From contig CAVUIU010000002.1 of the NCBI GenBank assembly GCA_963741615.1, positions 1 to 64,000 of the forward strand: DNA of 64,000 nt, read 5' to 3'. Shown in pieces: positions 27,122 to 35,047 of this stretch. Every line of letters begins with the position of its first letter. Positions within the stretch are counted from its first letter, which is position 1. Made by a program: the position numbers and the translations under genes. This stretch comes from UBA9676 sp963741615. Its GTDB lineage: Bacteria > Actinomycetota > Actinomycetes > Streptosporangiales > Streptosporangiaceae. The notes under the pieces are model-generated. The model was given only the letters and a program-made list of their open reading frames with translations. It had not been told where the DNA came from and ran no database searches.

Positions 27122-27901
27122 TTGTTATGTTCAGTGATGACTCGACGCGCTGAGGGGCAATTGAGGCCGGATAAGCGGGATGAGAACTTCGGGGGTGCCG
27201 CGGCGGTGACCAACGTCGGCCGCGCTGCTGGTACCGGTGCGGGTGGCGGCCCGTCCGGGGCGCTCGCCGATCCCGCCCTGCTGGCTGCACGTGCCTCCCT
27301 CGCCGCCAGGACCCGTGAGCTCGTCGAAGCGGTGGTGCTCAGTGAGGCGGCCATCGAAGAGCTTGATGCGATGGCAGTCGAGATCGCGAACCTGGCCAAG
27401 CGGCTCGGCGCGCGGCACTCGCCAGGGCCCAGCCAGTTCGGGCCCGGTGCAGCCGATCGACGGCCCCAGCTGGATAGCCCGGTAACCGGTGAGGCGAATC
27501 CGCTTGCCCCCCCGATCACGATCGCGACAACCCCCAAGGGAACCGCACGCGCCGAGTTCATCCTCGGGCCCATCTACCAGGGGCCACCTGATGCCGTACA
27601 CGGTGGCGTATGCGCGGCCATCCTTGATTCGCTGCTCGGCGCCGCCGCCGCCGCAGCCGACCGGCCGGGCATGACTGCCAGGCTGATCCTGAGCTACCTA
27701 CGCCCGACGCCGTTGGGCGTACCGCTCGTCGCCGAAGCTTGGATCAGGGGCGTGGAGCGGCGCACTACCATCGTGGAAGGCCGGATCCTCAACGAGCGGG
27801 GTGAGCTGACCGTCGAAGCCACCGGCGAGTTCTCGCTGCCCCTGCGCTGGCAGCGTCATGCGCAGCAACACGCCGGGCCGGCCGGCGGTCAGGTCAGCTG
27901 A
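27122..27901 (+). CDS. Hotdog-fold (PaaI-type thioesterase-like) protein
   Basis: The C-terminal half of this about 259-aa protein has the PaaI/4HBT hotdog signature: ARAEFILGPIYQGPPDAVHG (the GPPD-VHGG loop at the active site), VCAAILDSLLGAAAA as the central hotdog helix, and RLILSYLRPTPLGVPLVAEA. The first 110 residues are extra and contain a helical stretch (RTRELVEAVVLSEAAIEELD) found in larger actinobacterial homologues. The TTG at 27122 is chosen because AGGAGG lies ten bases upstream; ATG 27137 and GTG 27134 are alternatives. It probably hydrolyses an acyl-CoA. Confidence 0.7.
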   Translation: MLCSVMTRRAEGQLRPDKRDENFGGAAAVTNVGRAAGTGAGGGPSGALADPALLAARASLAARTRELVEAVVLSEAAIEELDAMAVEIANLAKRLGARHSPGPSQFGPGAADRRPQLDSPVTGEANPLAPPITIATTPKGTARAEFILGPIYQGPPDAVHGGVCAAILDSLLGAAAAAADRPGMTARLILSYLRPTPLGVPLVAEAWIRGVERRTTIVEGRILNERGELTVEATGEFSLPLRWQRHAQQHAGPAGGQVS

Positions 27902-28117
27902 TCCGCCGGGCCTGGCGGATCTGGCCCACACGGATGTCGCATGGCGTTCGAACCGGGGCCAGATTCGGCAGCGGCCCGACGGGCGCCCTCGTGTACGCGG
28001 GCCTGACCTCAGTTTTCGTCTCACACATGATCGTGTATCCCGTCGATCACGGGCCACAGCCAGGTGCCGAGCAGCCAGGGAGACCAGCACGGCCAGCCCT
28101 GGACTGTCATCCTTAAT

Positions 28118-28157
28118 CCTGAAAGCGGAAGGTCGGCGGTTCGACCCGCCCCTGGCA
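28118..28157 (+). repeat. Degraded tRNA-Phe 3'-half, candidate attachment site 3
   Basis: CCTGAAAGCGGAAGGTCGGC continues into GGTTCGACCCGCCCCTGGCA. Compared with the copies at 17455 and 24713 it has lost one A in the anticodon loop and one C at the T-stem, and its acceptor end has diverged. It is the oldest or most decayed of the series. The surrounding gap 27902-28211 has no gene. Confidence 0.65.
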
Positions 28158-28211
28158 GCGCTGCCCGTTCTGCCTGGGCAGTGCTTGGCGGAAGGACGAC
28201 CCGAGTTGCTG

Positions 28212-28937
28212 TCAGTGCTCGGTCAGGGACACGCTCGTGGCGGTGAAGCGGGCTTCGATGGCGGCCATCAGTTCCTGGGGCACCGGATCCAGTGATGGCG
28301 CATCAGGTTCTCCGCCGCCGCGGCTGGCCGCCCTCATGCTGGTCTCGCCCAGGCCGGCGGCAACCCGGTAGGTGTCACCGACGCCGCCGAGGAGCCCGGC
28401 GTCGGCGATGTGTTCCACGCGGTACAGCGACCCACCGAGCGCGGCGGCGTAGTCGCGGCCCTTGCGGAGGGCGGCTTGGATGGCGTCCGCGCGCACCTGC
28501 GGCCAGGCAGGGTTATCCCAGTTAACGTGCCATGTGACCCCCTCCACGCTGAGGGCCTCATGGGTGGCAAGGGCTGCGCTGAGCGCGTCCAGCGTGTCCA
28601 GGGTGCGGACACAGATCACGATGTTCACCGTCGCCAGCACCTTGCCGGTCGGCTCGTAGCGGCCGGTGACCTCGTCGTGGGCATGCTCTGGGCGCGTCGT
28701 CGCCGACTGCGCCGACCATGTCAGCGGTCGGCGCTCGGTCTCCGGGGTAAGCGCAACGGCGCCCAGCGCGGCGAGATCAGCGGTGAGGCGCTCCAGCCCG
28801 GAAGCGGCCGCCCGTAGTGCCTCTGCCTTGGAATCTCGCGACGAGGTGATCGTGGCAGCCAGGATGGCATAGTCGGGCGCCACCATCTTCCGCGCGTCAC
28901 CGCGTACCGACAGCAACGGACCGGCCGGATCGCTCAT
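28212..28937 (-). CDS. SIMPL (DUF541) domain protein
   Basis: This 241-aa protein matches the SIMPL/DUF541 family: LLSVRGDARKMVAPDYAILA at the start, repeated alpha/beta units, TGRYEPTGKVLATVNIVICV in the middle, and ALRKGRDYAAALGGSLYRVE near the end, where the family has the A-x-x-R-A-x-x-x-A-x-x-L-G motif. No signal peptide is visible, unlike many periplasmic members. The family's role is not established; some members affect the envelope or kinase signalling. It is monocistronic. Confidence 0.85.
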   Translation of the reverse strand: MSDPAGPLLSVRGDARKMVAPDYAILAATITSSRDSKAEALRAAASGLERLTADLAALGAVALTPETERRPLTWSAQSATTRPEHAHDEVTGRYEPTGKVLATVNIVICVRTLDTLDALSAALATHEALSVEGVTWHVNWDNPAWPQVRADAIQAALRKGRDYAAALGGSLYRVEHIADAGLLGGVGDTYRVAAGLGETSMRAASRGGGEPDAPSLDPVPQELMAAIEARFTATSVSLTEH

Positions 28938-29192
28938 GGGCCCTCCCGGACTCAGCAGGCCGACCCGGCCGCCGGACCATGTTGCCCGGCCGCCCGCCGG
29001 GGCGGCGGAGCATCGTCAGCGTAGGCGCACGTAAGGGGGGAGGACCAGCAGGAACAGGCACAGCCCATGACCCGGCGGGAACCGCGCTCACGCCTGGCTC
29101 AGCCAGTGTTCCAGGTCAGTGTCGTCCTGCGGCTACAGATGGCTATGGTCCGCCGCGGTGGCAGAACCCCGTTTCGCGGCACGAGAATTCAG

Positions 29193-30074
29193 TCATATAG
29201 GTCCGTTGAATGTGTCGCACTTGTTCGGGTTGCCGGTCTGGTAGCCGGTCGTGAACCAGCGCTGGCGCTCCGCCGATGAGCCGTGAGTCCAGCTTTCCGG
29301 GTTCGATGATCCGCTGATCCTGTCATCCCCGACCGCCGCGGCAGCGTCGAGCGCGCTCGCGATATCGGCCGGGGTGACCTGTTTCAGGAAGCCGGTATCG
29401 ACGGCATGTGCCGCCCATACTCCAGCGAAACAGTCGGCTTGCAGTTCGGTCCTGACGCTCTGGCTCTGGGCTCCCTGACCGCCGCCGCCCGCCGTCAGGG
29501 TTCCCAGCAGGTTCTGCACGTGGTGCCCGTATTCGTGGGCGAGGACGTAGGCTTCGGCGAACCGTCCGCCCTTCGCGCCGAACCGCGTCTGCAGTTCGTT
29601 GAAGAAACCCAGGTCGATGTAGACACGCTGGTCGGCCGGGCAGTAGAACGGGCCCACCGCGGACGACGCCGGGCCGCACCCGGTCTGGGTGTGGCCGGTG
29701 AAGAACACCGTCGGCACCACCTTGTAGCCGCGGAGCGCCTTCTCCCAGTAAGCCTGGATGCTGTTCACATAGCCGACGATCCGGCAGTCCTGCGTCCGCT
29801 CGGCATCCGCCCCGGTGCGGCACTCGCTGGCCACCTTGCCGGGCGCGCCCGCCGCCCCATCGACCTGCTGGCCGTTGAGGCCGTTCAGCTGATTGAGCAC
29901 ATCCACCGCGGAAGCACCGCCCCCGCCGCCACCACCGGTGAACACCACGATCAGGGCCACAATCAGCCCCACGATGCCCAGGCCACCCCCGCCGACCGCC
30001 GCGGTACGACCGCTCACGCCGCGGCGGTCCTGCACTTGCGACGTGTCCAGTTTCGATCCTGGATCGAAACTCAT
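29193..30074 (-). CDS. YpfJ-type neutral zinc metallopeptidase
   Basis: This 293-aa protein has an N-terminal cytoplasmic stretch (SFDPGSKLDTSQVQDRRG), one membrane helix (GLGIVGLIVALIVVF) after a glycine run, and the catalytic domain with the HEXXH motif in VLAHEYGHHVQNLLGTL and the downstream ELQADCFAGVWAAHA, whose Glu may be the third zinc ligand. CPADQRVYIDLGFFNEL is also typical of the family. It is anchored in the membrane with the peptidase outside. ATG 30074 is chosen over the earlier in-frame starts. Substrate unknown. Confidence 0.92.
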   Translation of the reverse strand: MSFDPGSKLDTSQVQDRRGVSGRTAAVGGGGLGIVGLIVALIVVFTGGGGGGGASAVDVLNQLNGLNGQQVDGAAGAPGKVASECRTGADAERTQDCRIVGYVNSIQAYWEKALRGYKVVPTVFFTGHTQTGCGPASSAVGPFYCPADQRVYIDLGFFNELQTRFGAKGGRFAEAYVLAHEYGHHVQNLLGTLTAGGGGQGAQSQSVRTELQADCFAGVWAAHAVDTGFLKQVTPADIASALDAAAAVGDDRISGSSNPESWTHGSSAERQRWFTTGYQTGNPNKCDTFNGPI

Positions 30075-30135
30075 GCCATCGACCTTAACACCAGGCGTGG
30101 CTAGCGATTTCCGGTGGAGCAGGCGTAATCGGTTC

Positions 30136-30163
30136 ATTTAGCCAGCTAGGGGAGCCAATGTGG
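30136..30163 (+). repeat. Dispersed repeat A, copy 2
   Basis: ATTTAGCCAGCTAGGGGAGC followed by CAATGTGG; it matches 17522-17550 at about 22 of 26 aligned bases. It sits in the gap upstream of the zinc peptidase gene. Confidence 0.4.
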
Positions 30164-30188
30164 GGTGACGCCTGCGCATGTTCCTGCG

Positions 30189-32279
30189 CTAGGCCGGGGT
30201 CTCCTGTCGCGCCGGCACCGGAAGCCGGCCGCTGACCTGGGTCCCGCCACCCGGATGAGAGTCCAGGTCGAGCGAGCCACCCAGCGCGGCCATGCGGTCA
30301 ATCATGTTCTGGACACCGGAACCACGGCGGGTCCGGGCCACATCGATGCCCCGGCCGTCGTCGACGGCGGTGAAACGGAGCTCACCAGCCGATTCTTCGA
30401 CGTTGATCACCATGGTGGTCGCCTGCGCGTGCTTGACGGCGTTCTGCAGGGCTTCGAGGCAGCAAAAGTACACGGCCGCCTCTACCTCGGGCGGGTAGCG
30501 GTGAATCGAGTCCGCGCGGACCTCGACGGTCAGCGGCGAACGCGCGGCCTGCGCTTCGAGGGCGGCCGCGAGCCCCAGGTCGGCCAGGACGGCCGGATAG
30601 ATGCCGCGGGCCAGTTCCCGCAGCGTCTCGACGGCGGTGCCCACGTCGGTGACCAGTCCCTGGAGCATTTCCTGGGTCTGCTGTGGGTCCGAGCACGCTA
30701 TCTCTTGGGCTACCACGAGCTTCAGTTTCAGCGCTATCAGGTCTTGCTGTGCGCCGTCGTGCAGGTTGCGTTCAATCCGCCGCCGTTCGGTGTCCTGGGC
30801 GGCGACCAGGCGCTGGCGGGAGACTGTCAGCTCGTCCAGCCGCTGGCTGAGCTCGGCGGTGAGGCGCTCGTTCTTGAGCACGAGCCCCGCCTCGTGCGCC
30901 AGGTCGTTGACCAGCCGGGTCTCGGTCAGGGTGATGTCCTCGCGTTTCACCACGGCCAGCGTCCCCAGCAGCTCGCCCTGGTAGCGCACCGGTACCGCCG
31001 CGGCGGCATCGGGAATGGGCGGTGGCTCACCCGACTCGAGCCGCAGCCCGGGCACCTTCGCGTCCTGCACCGGCCATGACGCGGCGAGCCGCAGCTCAGT
31101 GCCGACCCGCAGCCACACTTCCGCCCGGTCCGCTTCGGTCCCTTCGGCCAGGACGCGGGCCATCCGGAGGGCCGGGTCCTCGTCGCCGTAGAGCTCGGAC
31201 ACGCCCCGGCTGAAGTTGGCCAGCACCTCGTAAGGGCTGGCGCGCTTGCCGTAAACCAGCCGGTTCGCGAGCCGCTGCAGGCGGCTGCGCACCGGCTGGA
31301 AGATGAGCGCAAGGACCGCGGCCACGACGAAGGGGATGGCGCGGTCGGCCGTCGTCGTCTGGGGACTGATCCGGGTGCCGATGGTCACCACCAGCACCAG
31401 GTAGACGGCACCGATCAGCACCACCAGGACGGCATAGACCAGGGCGCGCCGCAGGAAGACGCCGATGTCGTAGAGGTGGTAGCGGAGAACCGCGATCCCG
31501 ATTGCCGCGGCCACTCCGGCGAGGCCGAGCGGCAGCACCGTCCCGCCAACCGGGTTAAACACGACGTAACCGTTGCGGTAAACGAGGAAGCTCACCGCGG
31601 CGGAGACCACTACCAGCCCCGCCAGCAGGAGTGCCGCGGCAGCGAACCACTTGATCTGCTGGCGCTCTTCGGATCGCGCTCTGCGGTAGCGGATCACCAG
31701 GGTGCACGGAGCCAGGACGGCGCAGGCGAGGTCGATGACCTGGCCGGGCAGGCTCAGGGCCGTTATGCCGGCCATGGCGCCGGCGACGCCGATGACCATG
31801 CCTCCCAGCGCGACCCAGGCCAGCGGCCACCAGCGTGGCGAGACGGGCTCGCCATCCGGGAAGAGGAACGGCAGGAAGAAGAACGTGAGAATCACCGGCG
31901 GGATCCACACCCAGCCGGAGAGCCACCCCCAGATGTGGGCCCCGGGAATCGCCGGATGCGACGTGTAGGCAACGTAGGTGTAGAAGCCCAGGACGAATTC
32001 TTCGAGCCCCCACAGGATGCCGATCCCGCAGCACACCCACCCGATCCGGTTTCTCGGTCGGCGCCACACGATCAGCGCGCCGACGACGGCAAAGGAGATC
32101 GCGAAGATCGGGGTCAGGCTGAAGTAGTTGCGCGCATCGCGAAGCAGGGGCGTCAGGTGGGCCTGGGCGGCGTCGCTGAAGTTCGTGCCCGCGCCGCACA
32201 GGGCGACCGTCAAGACGGCCAGCGTCCACCCGAGCCAGACCCTGACCCGGGCAGAAGCCGGGTGTGCCGTTGTCGTCAT
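30189..32279 (-). CDS. Orphan sensor histidine kinase (HisKA_3 type)
   Basis: This 696-aa membrane kinase has about eight hydrophobic helices in residues 1-330, a GAF-like domain (residues about 350-470), HisKA_3 with the phospho-acceptor in TERRRIERNLHDGAQQDL, and HATPase_c with N-box ALQNAVKHAQ, DDGRGIDVAR and the G-box-like GSGVQNMIDRMAALGG. The architecture is that of NarL-type two-component kinases. No response regulator gene is nearby, so it is an orphan. It shares the membrane half and the linker QPVRSRLQRLANRLVYGKR with two kinase-less paralogues in this window (10452-11666, 48514-49740). Confidence 0.9.
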   Translation of the reverse strand: MTTTAHPASARVRVWLGWTLAVLTVALCGAGTNFSDAAQAHLTPLLRDARNYFSLTPIFAISFAVVGALIVWRRPRNRIGWVCCGIGILWGLEEFVLGFYTYVAYTSHPAIPGAHIWGWLSGWVWIPPVILTFFFLPFLFPDGEPVSPRWWPLAWVALGGMVIGVAGAMAGITALSLPGQVIDLACAVLAPCTLVIRYRRARSEERQQIKWFAAAALLLAGLVVVSAAVSFLVYRNGYVVFNPVGGTVLPLGLAGVAAAIGIAVLRYHLYDIGVFLRRALVYAVLVVLIGAVYLVLVVTIGTRISPQTTTADRAIPFVVAAVLALIFQPVRSRLQRLANRLVYGKRASPYEVLANFSRGVSELYGDEDPALRMARVLAEGTEADRAEVWLRVGTELRLAASWPVQDAKVPGLRLESGEPPPIPDAAAAVPVRYQGELLGTLAVVKREDITLTETRLVNDLAHEAGLVLKNERLTAELSQRLDELTVSRQRLVAAQDTERRRIERNLHDGAQQDLIALKLKLVVAQEIACSDPQQTQEMLQGLVTDVGTAVETLRELARGIYPAVLADLGLAAALEAQAARSPLTVEVRADSIHRYPPEVEAAVYFCCLEALQNAVKHAQATTMVINVEESAGELRFTAVDDGRGIDVARTRRGSGVQNMIDRMAALGGSLDLDSHPGGGTQVSGRLPVPARQETPA

Positions 32280-32516
32280 CGGACGCCTCGCAGATCAGGC
32301 CGGGGTCCGGCAGGCTGGGCACTCCGCGGTGGCGAAGCCAGGTTCCAGTCCGGGCCGTATTCAGCAAACAGCCACAGCCGCTCGCAGGTCAGGACAAGGG
32401 GCATGAGCAGGTACGGGCTGACACATCATAGGCGGCGCCCATCAGGGTGGCCCGGAACAGCAGCCATGCCTGGCCGGGTGAGCCGCCCGCGTTACGGCGC
32501 GTGGTTAACTGGCGAA

Positions 32517-33458
32517 ATGGCCCTGCAAGCAGGTAGGGACGTGCGTGTCGCCCTGGTGGCGGGCGCGACCCGCGGGGCAGGCCGCGGGATCGCCGTCGAA
32601 CTGGCCCGGGCCGGCCTGTTCGTCTACGCCACCGGCCGCAGCAGCCGGGTATCTGGCCGGTCAGAGATCGACAGGCCCGAGACGATCGAGGAGACCGGCG
32701 ACCTCCTCCGCGCCGCCGGCGGAGAGGGCTCGGCCCTGGTCGTCGACCACGAGAGCCCCACGTCGGTCTCCGCGCTGCTCGCGACCATCGAGCGCGAACG
32801 CGGCCGCCTGGACCTGCTGGTCAATGACGTCTTCGGCGGCGACCGCTATGCCGAATGGGACAAGCCGCTGTGGGAGCACGACTGGGCTGGTGGGCTGCGG
32901 ATGCTGCAGATGGGCGTGCATACCCATCTGATCACCTGCCGGGCCGCGATTCCGCTGATGCTGCGCACCGCCGCTCACGGCGGCCGGGGCCTGGTGGTCG
33001 AGATGACTGACGGCACGTCGGCGGCCAACGCGGAGTTCCGGCGAGGCGTCGGCTTCTACTATGACCTGGTCAAGGCCAATGTCGAGCGAATCGTGACGGG
33101 GCTGAACGCCGAGCTTCAGGGCCATCCAGTGACACCCGTCGGCGTCACGCCTGGCTGGCTGCGCTCGGAGATGATGCTCGAGAACTTCGGCGTCACCGAG
33201 GACACCTGGCGCGAGGCCTGCGTCAAGACACCCGGTTTCGCGATCTCTGAGTCACCCGCCTATGTCGGCAGGGGCGTCGCCGCGCTCGCCACGGCGGCCG
33301 ATGCCGACCGCTGGGCTGGCATGATTGTCAGCTCCCGCCAGCTCGCGGACGCCTATGGGGTCACTGACACCGACGGCAGCAGGCCAGACTGCTGGGGCTA
33401 CCTGGCGGCCTATGGCTGGGAGCGCGATGACGGCGAGGGGATTGACCAATTCCGCTGA
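32517..33458 (+). CDS. SDR-family oxidoreductase
   Basis: This 313-aa short-chain dehydrogenase has the cofactor motif VAGATRGAGRGIAVELARAG, then LLVNDVFGGDRYAEWDKPLW (the N-A-G equivalent reads NDVFGG), LVVEMTDGTS (the catalytic Ser region) and VGFYYDLVKANVERIV, with Tyr-x3-Lys as YDLVK. A C-terminal extension beyond residue 240 (VSSRQLADAYGVTDTDGSRP) is longer than usual. The family commonly annotated as 'SDR family oxidoreductase' with a tail of this sort is of unknown substrate. The ATG at 32517 is the first in the natural frame; the long upstream part of the open frame is shadow of the kinase gene. Confidence 0.85.
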   Translation: MALQAGRDVRVALVAGATRGAGRGIAVELARAGLFVYATGRSSRVSGRSEIDRPETIEETGDLLRAAGGEGSALVVDHESPTSVSALLATIERERGRLDLLVNDVFGGDRYAEWDKPLWEHDWAGGLRMLQMGVHTHLITCRAAIPLMLRTAAHGGRGLVVEMTDGTSAANAEFRRGVGFYYDLVKANVERIVTGLNAELQGHPVTPVGVTPGWLRSEMMLENFGVTEDTWREACVKTPGFAISESPAYVGRGVAALATAADADRWAGMIVSSRQLADAYGVTDTDGSRPDCWGYLAAYGWERDDGEGIDQFR

Positions 33459-33725
33459 TCGCCGCGACGGACCCGGGCATGGGGAATCAGGAAGCCGCGT
33501 TAGCGGACATCGACGATGTAGCCCGCCTGGCCGAGGCCTTGGCGGGTGTGCGACGTACCGCGCCGAAAGGGCTGGCCGAGTGGCGATACCACGGCAGGCT
33601 GGTCGCCAGCCTGGCTGCTCAGCGGAGTGCCGACTGACTGTGCCGTGCTGTCGCGCTGCGGGGTGTAGCCGTCAGCGCAGGCTTCCGGTGCCACGATCTG
33701 CCGCGATGCCGGGATGGCCCCCGGC

Positions 33726-34895
33726 TCAGGCGAAGGCGGAGGGCGGGACGGGGATGGGGCTGCCCGGCACGAGCGTGGCCACGGAGACGTGCGGCCAGGT
33801 GAGGGTGTTGAAATTCAGGAAGACCTGCTGTGAGTACTGGATCTGCGTCGCCTTGACGCTGATCGACCGTGGCGCCGTGATGGCGACCGGCGGGTTCACG
33901 AGGAACTCGGGAACGGGCTGCCCGGCGGCACCGGTCTGAGCCGGGATGACCAGCGCCGGCTGGCCCGGTTCGAAGATCGGCACCTCGATGGTGAACTCGG
34001 CCGTCTCGATCCAGAACGTCGCCTCCATCTTCAGGGTCTGGGCGTTCGGCGCGGCGCCACTGGCTGCCGCGTTGCCCAGCAGGAACGCGATGTTGTCCGT
34101 GCCGCCGCCGAACAGGGGGGCGGCCGGCTGGCTGGAGATCGAGATCGTGGTCGTGGAGGTGATGGTCTGGGACGCGATGTGGTTGCGCAGGACGGTGTTG
34201 GGATCAGTCAGTATCGCCTGGGTGATGGTCCCGGCGGCGATGAACGAGGTCAGGTTCTGCGGGATCCGGGCCGCGTTGTTGGTGGTTGCGGTTTGGCTGG
34301 GGAAGGGTTGCTTGGTGTGGGGCGGCTGGGTACTGAACGGCGTGATGTCCACGGCCGGTATGGCCGGCTTTCCGGCGGTGGTGGATGAGGTTCCCTGGGC
34401 CTGCACCGTGGTGCCGTGGGGAATCGACGCCATGCGCACGACGGTTGGCCCCTCGGCGGGGTTGGTGGTTGGCGGAACGGCCATCCAGAATCCCGGTTCG
34501 AAGTGGATGCCGACGGGTTGGCTGGGGATGGTGACATCGCTGATTGTCTGCAGGTAGGGGACGCCGTTCAGGAAGATGTCGCCCTGCGCGTTACTGCCCC
34601 GATTGGGAACAGAACCGAGGCTCTTCGAGAACGACAAGGTCTCGAGGGTGAGATTCAGTTCGAGCACATTGTCGCTTCCGGTGACCGGTACCGGCAGCGG
34701 CGTCGGCGTCTTCGCGCTGTCCGGCCGGAAGATGAGGTTGAAGCCGCTGCCCATGAACGTGCCGGCGAAGGCGGCGAGTGGGCCCAGGCTGGGTGCCGCC
34801 GAGCCGGCCGCCCTGAGTGCGGTGAGGCTCGACACCTCCCCGAAGCTGAAGCCACTGGACTGTGAAAGGGCCGGCTCCACGTGCATCTCGCTCAT
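33726..34895 (-). CDS. 389-aa beta-rich protein, possible heme-binding/lipocalin-like barrel
   Basis: The N-terminal part contains LGPLAAFAGTFMGSGFNLIF, resembling the 'L-G-x-W-x-G-x-G' start of FABP-like and heme-binding barrel proteins, followed by strands such as TISDVTIPSQPVGIHFEPGF. The central part has a Thr/Ser/Pro-rich segment (SSTTAGKPAIPAVDITPFST) and the end has ITAPRSISVKATQIQYSQQV. There is no signal peptide. A strong ribosome-binding site (GGAGGAGG) precedes the ATG at 34895, so it is expressed. The barrel assignment is tentative and I do not name a ligand. Confidence 0.55.
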   Translation of the reverse strand: MSEMHVEPALSQSSGFSFGEVSSLTALRAAGSAAPSLGPLAAFAGTFMGSGFNLIFRPDSAKTPTPLPVPVTGSDNVLELNLTLETLSFSKSLGSVPNRGSNAQGDIFLNGVPYLQTISDVTIPSQPVGIHFEPGFWMAVPPTTNPAEGPTVVRMASIPHGTTVQAQGTSSTTAGKPAIPAVDITPFSTQPPHTKQPFPSQTATTNNAARIPQNLTSFIAAGTITQAILTDPNTVLRNHIASQTITSTTTISISSQPAAPLFGGGTDNIAFLLGNAAASGAAPNAQTLKMEATFWIETAEFTIEVPIFEPGQPALVIPAQTGAAGQPVPEFLVNPPVAITAPRSISVKATQIQYSQQVFLNFNTLTWPHVSVATLVPGSPIPVPPSAFA

Positions 34896-35047
34896 GCTTC
34901 CTCCTCCGAACGGCCCTGTGATTCCCCGTGATCCCCATAGCGAATCTAGTGCAGGAAGGTGTTACCGGTTGAGCCGGACCAGCAATGCCTGGACCAAATG
35001 TCCTTCACCTGTTGGGAAAGAGCCGGTGCGGGTGAAAAGAGCCGGTG

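Noticed and set aside
31476..32516. Upstream part of the open frame leading into the SDR gene
   Set aside because: Antisense shadow of the histidine kinase; the SDR starts at 32517.
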